A stretch of 9,462 nucleotides of DNA from NCBI GenBank assembly GCA_007121175.1, contig SKMG01000214.1, positions 1-9,462 of the forward strand. Reading direction: 5' to 3'. Under the pieces are notes generated by a model that was not told the origin of the DNA, did no database searches, and saw only the letters and a list, made by a program, of their open reading frames with translations. The stretch is from Trueperaceae bacterium. Its GTDB lineage: Bacteria; Deinococcota; Deinococci; Deinococcales; Trueperaceae. Both the position numbers and the translations under genes were made by a program. Below are positions 1 to 6,029 of the stretch, piece by piece. How positions within the stretch are numbered: position 1 is the stretch's first letter; every line of letters starts with the position of its first letter.

Positions 1-750
1 CTCCAAGGCGGGGCGATTCCCACGCCGGGCGATGGGGCGCTGCTGATGCAGCCGAACCCGCTCGACTTCGGGAGCAGCGCCAGCGAGCTGCCGTTCACAC
101 TGAGCAACACGGGCTCCGAGACGGTCGACTGGTCGATCGCCTATTACCTCGAGAGTTCGGCCAACCCTGCACCGATGCCTGAGGACAGCGTCTACCTCCC
201 GGGCGAGCAGCCGATGTCCGGTACGCTCGCGCCCGGCGCCAGCACGGCGCTCACGCTCGGTATCGACCGTGAGCTGCTCGCAACCGTCGCCGCGGGCGCC
301 TACCAGTTCACGTTGGTGTTCTCGGTCGCCGGCGTCGAGCAGCCGCTCACGGTTCGTTTCAGCACGCAGAGCACCGCCCCGGTCACGCTACGAGGTCCGA
401 TGCTGGTGGCGGCCTTCATCGAGGATGCCGACGGCGAGCTCGAGCTCAGTGGCATAGCGTTCGGCGCGGCGGCCTTCACCGAGTATGTCATCGAGACGCT
501 CGCGGGGCAGAACCTGGTGGTCGCTTGGTCAGACGAGAACGACAACGGCGAGATCGATGCCGGCGACTTCGTGGGGGTCTACCCCGGCTTCGTCGCCGTC
601 CCGCTCGGTGCGCGGGTGACGGGCGTCGACTTCGCGATCGAGCGGGTGCTGTCGGTCGACCGCGTCGAGCCGCTCGCTGTACCCGTTCAGCTCGAGCTCG
701 AGCGTGTCCGGCAGCAGCTCGAGCGTGTCCGGCAGCAGCTCGAGCGGTGA
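1..750 (+). CDS. C-terminal part of a secreted multidomain protein (BACON/Ig-like region, acidic metal-loop-like region); 5' end outside window
   Basis: The frame is open from base 1 with no stop, so the start lies outside; 249 codons are visible. Residues about 16-120 look like a beta-sandwich of the BACON/Ig-like kind: PLDFG, then LSNTGSETVDW, then alternating hydrophobic strands ending LTVRFSTQ. Residues about 130-215 form a second module with an acidic loop, DENDNGEIDAGD, resembling EF-hand or dockerin calcium loops, followed by GVYPG. Such modules are common at the C-termini of exported subtilisin-like (S8) proteases, but no catalytic region is visible, so the enzyme type is inference. 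The last 20 or so residues change character to LERVRQQ heptads made by a tandem DNA repeat. A hairpin at 757-797 follows the stop. It could equally belong to another large surface protein or lipoprotein. Confidence 0.75.
   Translation, partial: LQGGAIPTPGDGALLMQPNPLDFGSSASELPFTLSNTGSETVDWSIAYYLESSANPAPMPEDSVYLPGEQPMSGTLAPGASTALTLGIDRELLATVAAGAYQFTLVFSVAGVEQPLTVRFSTQSTAPVTLRGPMLVAAFIEDADGELELSGIAFGAAAFTEYVIETLAGQNLVVAWSDENDNGEIDAGDFVGVYPGFVAVPLGARVTGVDFAIERVLSVDRVEPLAVPVQLELERVRQQLERVRQQLER
697..746 (+). repeat. 21-bp tandem repeat (2.4 copies) at the 3' end of the secreted-protein gene
   Basis: Two identical 21-bp units occupy 697-717 and 718-738, and the first 8 bases of a third unit occupy 739-746. 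The length is a multiple of three, so each unit adds one heptad, LERVRQQ, to the protein. The final copy runs into the stop codon at 748-750. Confidence 0.9.
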
Positions 751-756
751 AATGTT

Positions 757-797
757 GCGGGCGACATCGGGACCGTCCTCCCGCCGATGTCGCCCGC
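757..797. terminator. Perfect 14-bp inverted repeat, probable terminator after the secreted-protein gene
   Basis: GCGGGCGACATCGG at 757-770 pairs perfectly with CCGATGTCGCCCGC at 784-797 around a 13-nt loop. It begins 6 bases after the stop at 748-750. No T-tract follows on the plus strand (GGGGCAGC), so it would be a tract-less terminator or an mRNA-stabilising hairpin. On the minus strand it is followed by AACATTT, slightly richer in T. Confidence 0.6.
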
Positions 798-965
798 GGG
801 GCAGCACGAGCTCGATTACCGGCCCTGTCCTGGCCGTAGGCCATGGAGGATTCCAGCGCGAGGAGCGCCAGCCCGGCCTCGGTCGGGCCTTCTGCCCCTG
901 TGCGCGACAGCTCGTACTCGATAAGCATCGCCATGATGGCCGGTTCCGGCGAGCGGAGGCGCTCC

Positions 966-2267
966 GTGTCGTTCGCGCGCCGCCCGCGGCGTGTGAGCTC
1001 GCGGAGGCGCCGTCTCTGGTTCGTGCTCGTAGCGTTGGCCGCGATCGGCGTGCTCGTCGCTGGCGCGGTCGTCGCCGTAGGCGGACCGGGAAGGTTCGCC
1101 TGGGCAGTCAAGCACACGCTGCTGCAACCGACCCGGGAGAGTGCGCCGGCCGCAACGCGCGACGGGCGCTGGCGGCAGGATTTGGACTATCTGCAGACGA
1201 ACCTCTCACGGATGCACGCGAACGCCTACCACACGACGCCCCGCACCCACTTCGAGCAAGCCTTCGCAGCGGCGCGCGAGCGCGTTCCGACGGCGACCGA
1301 CGCCGAGATGATCGTCGAGGTCATGCGGCTCATCGCGCTGGTCGGCGACGGACATACCGCGACCTGGTCGTGGTCCGATCTGTTCCGGAGCTATCCCTTG
1401 CAGATCGCCCATAAGGGCGGGTCCTGGGTCGTGGCGGCGGTACCGGGCGAGCGGGCCGACCTGCTCGGCGCCGAGGTGCTCCAGATCGGAGACGAGCTCG
1501 TCGAGGCCGCCATGGTGAAGCTCTCGCGGCTGATCAGCTGGGACTCTGAGGGCGACCGGCTGTCGCGGTTGGCGCAGCTGGCGACGAGGGCTGAGCTGCT
1601 CCACGCGGTGGGCCTGCAGGCCGAGCCAGCGGTTGGGCGCTACGTCCTTCGTACCGCTGAAGGAGCCGTTGCCCAGGTCGAGTTCGAGATGGCGCAGGGC
1701 ACGGCGCTGGTCGTGGCGGGAGCCGATCTCCTCCATCGGCGCCACCCCGATCTCGACCACTTCGTGCTCGACCTGCCCGACGAGGATGCCGTGTATCTGC
1801 GCTATCGACGCTGTGCCGATCGGGCGGGCTTCGCGGTGGTGGCCAGCGAAGCCCTCGCGCTCCTCGACGCCAGGCCGAGCGCGCGTTTGGTGGTCGATGT
1901 CCGCGAGAATCCGGGAGGCGCCTCGATCGTGATCGAGCCGCTGCTCGACGGGATACGCGCTCGGACTGCGGGTCATCGGACGTTCGTCTTGACCGACTCG
2001 GGCACCTACTCGAGCGCGACGAGGAATGCGCGCGACCTGCGGGCCTTGGGAGCGACCCTGGTCGGAGAACCGACCGGCGACTCGATCGGCGGCTGGGGCG
2101 AGGTCCGCTCCTTCGAGCTCCCCAACTCCGGCATCCGTGTGCAGGTCTCGACGTACCTCTTCCCTGGGGACCACGAGCCGGTCGTGCCCGACCTCCAGGT
2201 GCTGACGTCCGTCGCCGCCTGGCTCGCTGGCGAGGATCCGGTGCTGCAGGCGGCGCTGGTTCGCTGA
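966..2267 (+). CDS. Membrane-anchored S41-family (tail-specific protease-like) peptidase
   Basis: The 433-residue product starts with a basic patch (RRPRR, RRRR) and one hydrophobic helix at residues 17-38, a signal anchor that would leave the rest outside the membrane. The C-terminal domain has S41 hallmarks: GDGHT at about 127-131, the VDVRENPGG strand at about 310-318 (matching the family's DxRxNxGG), a serine-containing LTDSGTYSSA segment with the likely nucleophile Ser349, then GATLVGEPTGD at about 362-372, and VVPD near 406-409. No clear PDZ domain is seen. This matches the stand-alone S41 class with the serine in an S-S-A context rather than classic CtpA (S-A-S). Start: the frame is open from ATG 843, but GTG 966 has GGAGG at 955-959, six bases away; ATG 933/936 has no such site. 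The substrate is unknown. The hairpin at 757-797 separates it from the upstream gene. Confidence 0.8.
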   Translation: MSFARRPRRVSSRRRRLWFVLVALAAIGVLVAGAVVAVGGPGRFAWAVKHTLLQPTRESAPAATRDGRWRQDLDYLQTNLSRMHANAYHTTPRTHFEQAFAAARERVPTATDAEMIVEVMRLIALVGDGHTATWSWSDLFRSYPLQIAHKGGSWVVAAVPGERADLLGAEVLQIGDELVEAAMVKLSRLISWDSEGDRLSRLAQLATRAELLHAVGLQAEPAVGRYVLRTAEGAVAQVEFEMAQGTALVVAGADLLHRRHPDLDHFVLDLPDEDAVYLRYRRCADRAGFAVVASEALALLDARPSARLVVDVRENPGGASIVIEPLLDGIRARTAGHRTFVLTDSGTYSSATRNARDLRALGATLVGEPTGDSIGGWGEVRSFELPNSGIRVQVSTYLFPGDHEPVVPDLQVLTSVAAWLAGEDPVLQAALVR

Positions 2268-2487
2268 GTCCACGGTCGGCGCGCCGGGGTTAGGAGCATC
2301 ATTGGCTGTGGGGTTGGTGTGCTGTGGGTTGTACGATGGATTTGATAAGTCGTTACGGGCCGATGTCATCCCACGCGTGCAACAGTGCGGCAGTGCCACC
2401 CCGTACTCACGCTGCCGAAGAGCCCCGATCGGGTGCCGACGTGCAGCAGCATGCCTGCGACGGCTCGCCGAGATCGCGCTGGCGCCG
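2268..2487 (+). other. Intergenic region before the EamA gene, locally AT-richer
   Basis: These 220 bases hold no convincing gene. 2290-2360 is clearly richer in A/T than the flanks and contains TACGAT (2332-2337) and GATAAG (2344-2349), which could be -10 elements, but no -35 hexamer sits at 16-18 bases from either. A weak 8-bp hairpin (2388-2395 with 2410-2417, one G-U pair) lies downstream. A palindrome CGGCGCGCCG is at 2277-2286. The promoter of the EamA gene probably lies here, but its position cannot be fixed. Confidence 0.4.
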
Positions 2488-3345
2488 ATGACCCCGCTGG
2501 CGATCGCGCTCGTCCTCGGATCGGCCTTGGTCCATGCCAGCTGGAACCTGCTCGCGAAGCGGGCCGCCACCGGGGTCGGCTTCCTGTGGCTCATGGCGCT
2601 GGTGACCGTGGCGATCTACGGCCCGCTCGCGCTGGCCTTCTTCGCGTTCACCGAAACCGTGTTCACCAGGGCCCACTTCGGGCTCGCGGTCGGCTCGGCG
2701 GTGCTTCACGTCGGCTACTTCGGCTTCCTGCAACGAGGCTACGGCGTCGGAGACCTGTCGGTGGTGTACCCGCTCGCGCGCGGCAGCGGACCGGTCCTCG
2801 CGACGGTGCTGGCCATCACGCTGCTGGGGGAGCGGCCCAACCTGACCGCATTGGCTGGCGCTGCCCTGGTCGTACTCGGCGTGATCGTCCTCACCGGCGG
2901 CTGGACGCGGTTCGATCGCGCGCACAAAGCGGCGATCGGCTATGGCTTGCTGACCGGGCTCTTCATCGGCGGCTACACCGTATGGGACGGCTTCGCGGTC
3001 GGCCATGCCGGAGCGTCTCCCCTGCCGTACTTAGCCGTTGCCGAGGTGTGCCGGGCGCTGCTGCTCACGCCGGCGGCGTTGCGCCAGCGCGCGGACGTCG
3101 CTGCCACCTGGATCCGGCATCGCCGCGAGGTGATCGGCGTCGCGCTCCTGTCGCCTTTCGCCTACCTGCTCGTGCTCTGGGCGCTGCAGTTCGCGCCGGT
3201 CAGCCTGGTCGCGCCCATGCGAGAGATCAGCATCCTGTTCGGAACGCTGCTCGGAGCCCGCTTCCTGGCCGAGCGCGCGACCCGCCGCCGGGCCATCGCC
3301 GCGCTGGCCATGGTGATCGGCGTGGCCTTGTTGACGATCAGCTGA
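2488..3345 (+). CDS. EamA-family (drug/metabolite transporter superfamily) membrane transporter
   Basis: The 285-residue, highly hydrophobic protein is the usual length of a two-repeat EamA transporter with about ten membrane helices. Repeat one opens with ALVLGSALVHASWNLLAKRA, typical of the family, and closes with the conserved pattern YPLARGSGPVLA...LLGERP at about residues 93-117. Repeat two (about 150-285) ends with the equivalent APMREISILFGTLLG...LAER. These proteins export or import small metabolites such as amino acids or nucleotides; the substrate cannot be read from sequence. ATG 2488 was chosen because the family homology begins exactly there; the 62 in-frame codons upstream (from TTG 2302) are Arg/Cys-rich and unlike membrane protein. 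The Shine-Dalgarno sequence is weak. The dCMP deaminase gene follows after 95 bases on the same strand. Confidence 0.85.
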   Translation: MTPLAIALVLGSALVHASWNLLAKRAATGVGFLWLMALVTVAIYGPLALAFFAFTETVFTRAHFGLAVGSAVLHVGYFGFLQRGYGVGDLSVVYPLARGSGPVLATVLAITLLGERPNLTALAGAALVVLGVIVLTGGWTRFDRAHKAAIGYGLLTGLFIGGYTVWDGFAVGHAGASPLPYLAVAEVCRALLLTPAALRQRADVAATWIRHRREVIGVALLSPFAYLLVLWALQFAPVSLVAPMREISILFGTLLGARFLAERATRRRAIAALAMVIGVALLTIS

Positions 3346-3429
3346 GAGCGGAACGAGACCGAGCGGTCGACACCCCGGCCGACCGCGTGCGCCCGCGGGC
3401 AGGCCGCGGCAGCGCGTCGCCCGTTCCGT

Positions 3430-3435
3430 TACCAT
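3430..3435 (+). promoter_or_regulatory. Possible -10 element (TACCAT) of a leaderless or near-leaderless dCMP deaminase transcript
   Basis: TACCAT fits the TANNNT -10 pattern and ends only five bases before the ATG at 3441. There is no Shine-Dalgarno sequence between them, so transcription could start at or very near the ATG. No good -35 hexamer is seen upstream, so this is tentative. Confidence 0.3.
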
Positions 3436-3440
3436 CGCGC

Positions 3441-3983
3441 ATGCGCACCAAACCGGACTGGCACAGCTACAGCATGGGGATCGCCATGGCGGTCCGCGCG
3501 CGCGCGGACTGCACCGGCAACCGCGTAGGCGCGATCCTGGTCAAGGACCGCTTCATCATCGCGACCGGTTACAACGGAACCCCCAGCGGTACCCCGAACT
3601 GCTCGGCCGGTGGCTGCGAGCGCTGCGCCTACCCCGAGCGCTTCCCGAGCGGACAGGGCTACGACCTGTGCGTCTGCGTCCACGCCGAGGCGAACGCCCT
3701 GTTGATGGCCGCCCGTGTCGGCATCAGCACCAACGGCAGCACGCTCTACAGCACGATGCGGCCGTGTTTCGCGTGCAGCAAAGAGCTGCTGCAGGCGGGT
3801 GTGCAGGCGGTGTACTACCTGCACCCGTGGCAGCATCCAGACGCCACCTACCAGCAGGCCTTCGAAGACCTGCAGTCGCGCTTCCCCGGTGGCGTCCACC
3901 GGCTCGAGCTCGAAGATCCTGACGCCGACTGGGCGACGCGGAGCCGTCGGGCGCCCGACTCGACCCGCAGCACGCGGGAGTAA
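3441..3983 (+). CDS. Deoxycytidylate (dCMP) deaminase family protein
   Basis: The 180-residue product belongs to the zinc-dependent cytidine/deoxycytidylate deaminase superfamily. The catalytic motif HAE is at residues 81-83 (proton shuttle Glu83, zinc ligand His81), and MRPCFAC supplies zinc ligands Cys109 and Cys112. The stretch GYNGTPSG at 43-50, followed by NC...GGCERC with Cys54, Cys59 and Cys62, is typical of dCMP deaminases, which convert dCMP to dUMP for thymidylate synthesis; these extra Cys, with Cys77/Cys79 nearby, may bind a structural zinc. Length is normal for the family. The last 20 residues (Arg/Ser/Thr/Asp) look like a disordered tail. ATG 3441 fits the family start; it has no visible ribosome site but a possible -10 just upstream. 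ComEB-type competence deaminases are the same family, but no competence gene is nearby. Confidence 0.9.
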   Translation: MRTKPDWHSYSMGIAMAVRARADCTGNRVGAILVKDRFIIATGYNGTPSGTPNCSAGGCERCAYPERFPSGQGYDLCVCVHAEANALLMAARVGISTNGSTLYSTMRPCFACSKELLQAGVQAVYYLHPWQHPDATYQQAFEDLQSRFPGGVHRLELEDPDADWATRSRRAPDSTRSTRE

Positions 3984-4213
3984 CGGTGAGGGCGGGCCGC
4001 GCGCAACGACCGTCTGCGAAACCGTAACATCCACGCCTCGGCAATCACTTCCCGACACGGCATGGCGACAGTACGACATCGATAGCTCGGTCTCTTATCG
4101 AACTCTCATTCGCACCGAACGCTGTTTCCGCGGCCGTCCGAGTATCTTCACGTGACGGGACCCATCGGTCTCGCCGTGAAGACTGCGGCGGGGCCGCCAG
4201 AGAGGAGAACCGG
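3984..4213 (+). other. Intergenic region upstream of the small lipoprotein gene
   Basis: No gene is supported in these 230 bases. They contain an AT-richer part (about 4071-4110). Two weak promoter guesses are ACGACA (4073-4078) with TATCGA (4096-4101) at a 17-base spacer, and an isolated TATCTT (4142-4147). The ribosome site GAGGAG at 4202-4207 serves the next gene. No clear terminator for the deaminase gene is visible. Confidence 0.35.
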
Positions 4214-4606
4214 ATGCGCACCATCATCAAAGGACTCTCGATAGGACTGCTCGCACTCGCGCTCGCGGCGTGTGGCGAGGCGGTGATACCGCCGACGACC
4301 TCCGAGGTCGTGCTCGAACACGACGATGCCGCCATCTTCGGCACCGCCAACGTGAGCGCCGCCGCCCACGTCGTCACCATCGACGGCGCGTGGGAGGGGC
4401 CGGACATCATCGAGCCCGGTGCCGGCGTGCATGGGCCCGGCGCCGATGGCCCGCGGCTCTACGCGCTCGGGTTCGACAACGCCGCGAACACCTTCGGGGG
4501 GAGCTTCACGCTGCCCGAGCGGCACCGTCCCCAGTTCAGCGCCGGAGAGCTCTACATCGTCCTTCCCACCGCGGAAGGCGACATCGTGGGCCAGATCGTT
4601 CGCTGA
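4214..4606 (+). CDS. Small predicted lipoprotein, function unknown
   Basis: The 130-residue product begins with a lipoprotein signal: MRTIIKGL, a hydrophobic run, and the lipobox LAAC with Cys20, so it should be lipid-anchored outside the cytoplasmic membrane. The mature part (about 110 residues) is beta-rich and Gly/Ala/Pro-rich. Its end, AGELYIVLPTAEGDIVGQIV, faintly recalls the last strands of CHRD domains (often 'YVNVHT...GEIRGQ'), but the earlier CHRD landmarks are not clear, so this is only a suggestion. The start is well defined: GAGGAG at 4202-4207 lies six bases before ATG. The gene is alone, with a 230-base leader region before it and a strong terminator after it, so it is probably a monocistronic transcript. 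Confidence 0.75.
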   Translation: MRTIIKGLSIGLLALALAACGEAVIPPTTSEVVLEHDDAAIFGTANVSAAAHVVTIDGAWEGPDIIEPGAGVHGPGADGPRLYALGFDNAANTFGGSFTLPERHRPQFSAGELYIVLPTAEGDIVGQIVR

Positions 4607-4627
4607 GCCCGAGTAGGCGTAGGCACA

Positions 4628-4679
4628 AAGCCGGAGCAGCCGGCGGTCGTCATCAGGCGACCGCCGGCTGCTTTGGCTT
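4628..4679 (+). terminator. Strong intrinsic terminator hairpin after the lipoprotein gene
   Basis: GCAGCCGGCGGTCG (4636-4649) pairs perfectly with CGACCGCCGGCTGC (4658-4671) around an 8-nt loop. The pairing extends outward through A-T, two G-U pairs and AAGCC/GGCTT, giving about 22 pairs (4628-4649 with 4658-4679). TTT follows the GC core directly, so the outer stem and the T-run overlap. It sits about 20-30 bases after the lipoprotein stop and insulates the creatininase gene downstream. Confidence 0.88.
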
Positions 4680-4743
4680 CGCGCCGCACGACACTGATAG
4701 GCTTCCCCGAACGCTCCCGTCCGTATCAGCGCCTGGAGGCCAC

Positions 4744-5448
4744 GTGAGAATCGCCGACATGAACTGGATGCAACTCGAGGCGACGCTGCAGTATGAGGAC
4801 CGCTGCGTCTTGCCGCTCGGCTCGGTCGAGCAGCACGCCTATCTCAGCCTGGCGGTCGACCACACGCTCGCTGAGCGCGTGGCGCTCGACGCTGCCGGAC
4901 CGCTCGGTGTGCCGGTCTTCCCGGCGCTGCCGTACGGCCTCGCCCCCTACTTCTCGGCCTACCCGGGGAGCGTCACGCTGCGCGTCGACACCTACGCCCG
5001 CGTGCTCCGGGAGCTGCTCGACAGCCTGCGCCGCACCGGTTTCCGTCGCGTGCTGCTCGTGAACGGGCACGGTGGCAACCAGCCCGCAGCCGCGCTCGCA
5101 GCCGAGTACGCGATGGACCATCCCGAGATGCGGGTGAAGCTCCACGACTGGTGGGCGGCACCCAGGACGATGGCCGCAGTGCTCGAGCTCGACCCGGTGG
5201 CGTCACACGCGTCGTGGATGGAGAACTTTCCCTGGACCAGGATCGAGGGCGTCGAGCTACCCGCTGCGCCGAAGCCGCGGATCGACCCTGGCGTCTTCAA
5301 GACGCTCCCCCCGGACCAAGCGCGCCGGCTGCTCGAGGACGGAAGCTTCGGCGGTGCCTACGGACGCTCGGACGACGACATGCTTCGGGTGTGGTTGGTC
5401 GCGGTCGAGGAGACGCGCGCCATACTCGAAGGGCCGTGGGACGCCTGA
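4744..5448 (+). CDS. Creatininase-family amidohydrolase
   Basis: The 234-residue protein is of normal length for the creatininase family, metal-dependent enzymes that open cyclic or linear amides (creatinine, or steps in mycofactocin, riboflavin-like and other pathways). Visible family motifs are LPLGSVEQHAYLSLAVD at about 24-39 with the metal-binding candidates Glu29, His31 and Asp39; VNGHGGN at 106-112 with His109; and HASWMEN at 155-161 with Glu160, the counterpart of the HAGxxET segment. In many relatives the first motif reads EQHG; here it is EQHA. The start is GTG 4744 because GGAGG (4735-4739) lies four bases upstream and MRIADMNW matches the usual beginning; ATG 4759 is an alternative. 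A weak TAGGCT -10 candidate is at 4698-4703. The real substrate cannot be told from context: no mycofactocin or creatine genes are next to it. Confidence 0.85.
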   Translation: MRIADMNWMQLEATLQYEDRCVLPLGSVEQHAYLSLAVDHTLAERVALDAAGPLGVPVFPALPYGLAPYFSAYPGSVTLRVDTYARVLRELLDSLRRTGFRRVLLVNGHGGNQPAAALAAEYAMDHPEMRVKLHDWWAAPRTMAAVLELDPVASHASWMENFPWTRIEGVELPAAPKPRIDPGVFKTLPPDQARRLLEDGSFGGAYGRSDDDMLRVWLVAVEETRAILEGPWDA

Positions 5449-5542
5449 AGGCTCAACTGCCCGGCCTCGGCGGTGGTGCTCGTCTCCCCGCTGCTTCGGT
5501 GTGTGGGCCGCCCGAGCCCTCGCGGACCTCGAGCGACCCGAA

Positions 5543-5725
5543 TCAGGCGCAGCTGTCGGAGTAGGCCAGACAGACTGCCCGCACCCCCGCAGCGAGGACG
5601 TGGAAGGCGCCGAGCTGCGCGCCTTCCAGGCTGCCGTTCGACGCGAGTGTCTGGACGCTCTGGAACACCACTACCACGTCACCGATGGTCAGCAGGGCAG
5701 CCACGATCGCTGTTCCGCTTCTCAT
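5543..5725 (-). CDS. Small hydrophobic peptide (60 aa), function unknown
   Basis: The protein starts MRSGTAIVAALLTIGDVVVVF, a single membrane helix or uncleaved signal at about residues 5-22. It continues with an amphipathic second half containing another hydrophobic stretch (LGAFHVLAAGVRAVCLAY) and ends SDSCA, with two Cys at about residues 52 and 59. It is therefore probably membrane-bound or exported. The start is ATG 5725; GGAGGT lies at 5741-5736, ten bases upstream, a slightly long gap. The stop of the putative 45-codon ORF before it falls inside this leader, five bases before the ATG, which suggests translational coupling. No family is recognised. Codons are G/C-ending as in neighbouring genes, and the gene converges with the creatininase gene (94 bases between the stops). 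Confidence 0.55.
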   Translation of the reverse strand: MRSGTAIVAALLTIGDVVVVFQSVQTLASNGSLEGAQLGAFHVLAAGVRAVCLAYSDSCA

Positions 5726-5730
5726 CCCGA

Positions 5731-5868
5731 TCACCACCTCCGAGGGCCGCCGTCTGGCGGGGAAACCGTCGACCGTCTCATTATCGGAGCCTCACCACGA
5801 ATCGACCGCCCGTCCGCGCTCCACGTCTTGCTTTGACGTGTGGAACGGGCTTTGGTGGTCCTCTTCAC
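5731..5868 (-). CDS. Putative 45-residue basic peptide (short ORF upstream of the hydrophobic peptide)
   Basis: The reading frame starts at GTG 5868, with GGAGG (5880-5876) seven bases upstream, and ends at TGA 5733-5731. The product begins MKRTTKARSTRQSKTW and is rich in Arg, Lys, Ser and Thr, with no hydrophobic segment, so it would be a soluble cationic peptide. Support comes from the ideally spaced ribosome site, a candidate promoter about 30 bases upstream (5898-5927), and the stop five bases before the next start. Against it, its third codon positions are less GC-rich than in the surrounding genes and it resembles nothing known. It may be a leader peptide that controls the downstream gene, or simply untranslated leader. 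Confidence 0.35.
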   Translation of the reverse strand: MKRTTKARSTRQSKTWSADGRSIRGEAPIMRRSTVSPPDGGPRRW

Positions 5869-5897
5869 GGGTCGACCTCCGCGTCTGTCGTGGTCGC

Positions 5898-5927
5898 AGT
5901 ATGGAGCCGAACCGCCCTGCAATGCAA
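5898..5927 (-). promoter_or_regulatory. Candidate promoter for the two small minus-strand ORFs
   Basis: Read on the minus strand, TTGCAT (5927-5922) is followed after 18 bases by CATACT (5903-5898). The predicted transcript start, near 5891, lies about 11 bases before GGAGG at 5880-5876. The arrangement closely resembles that upstream of the cytochrome c gene (6970-6998). Confidence 0.45.
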
Positions 5928-5952
5928 GCCGCCGTGAACCAATTTCCGCCGT

Positions 5953-5996
5953 GGGCAGGGGCATCGCCGCCTCGAGGGCGCGCGATGCCCCTGCCC
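5953..5996 (-). terminator. 15-bp perfect hairpin, probable terminator of the cytochrome c / helical protein unit
   Basis: GGGCAGGGGCATCGC (5953-5967) pairs perfectly with GCGATGCCCCTGCCC (5982-5996) around a 14-nt loop that itself contains CTCGAG. It begins 34 bases past the stop of the helical protein gene. No T-run follows on either strand, so termination would rely on the stem itself. It also separates that unit from the next minus-strand promoter. Confidence 0.65.
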
Positions 5997-6029
5997 GTCA
6001 TGAAAGGTCTGGGAGCACTCGTCGAGGGA

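Noticed and set aside
2302..2487. 62-codon N-terminal extension of the EamA protein from TTG 2302, with AGGAG at 2292-2296
   Set aside because: The extension is Cys/Arg-rich and unlike any transporter N-terminus, and EamA homology starts exactly at ATG 2488. The AGGAG spacing is tolerable, so it cannot be totally excluded.
1206..2594. 462-codon minus-strand open frame opposite the S41 peptidase gene
   Set aside because: Arg/His/Gln-rich shadow of the S41 coding strand; no family motif or ribosome site. The plus-strand frame has clear S41 motifs.
2385..3440. Plus-strand open frame running through the EamA gene into the deaminase frame
   Set aside because: This 5' part is an Arg/Pro-rich off-frame reading of the EamA gene; the deaminase homology begins at ATG 3441.
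4270..4743. In-frame open reading upstream of the creatininase gene
   Set aside because: Off-frame shadow of the lipoprotein gene and its terminator; GTG 4744 has the GGAGG site.
5780..5785. GATAAT on the minus strand as a -10 for the hydrophobic peptide
   Set aside because: No -35 hexamer at 16-18 bases upstream, and it lies within the 45-codon ORF. The upstream pair at 5898-5927 is better.
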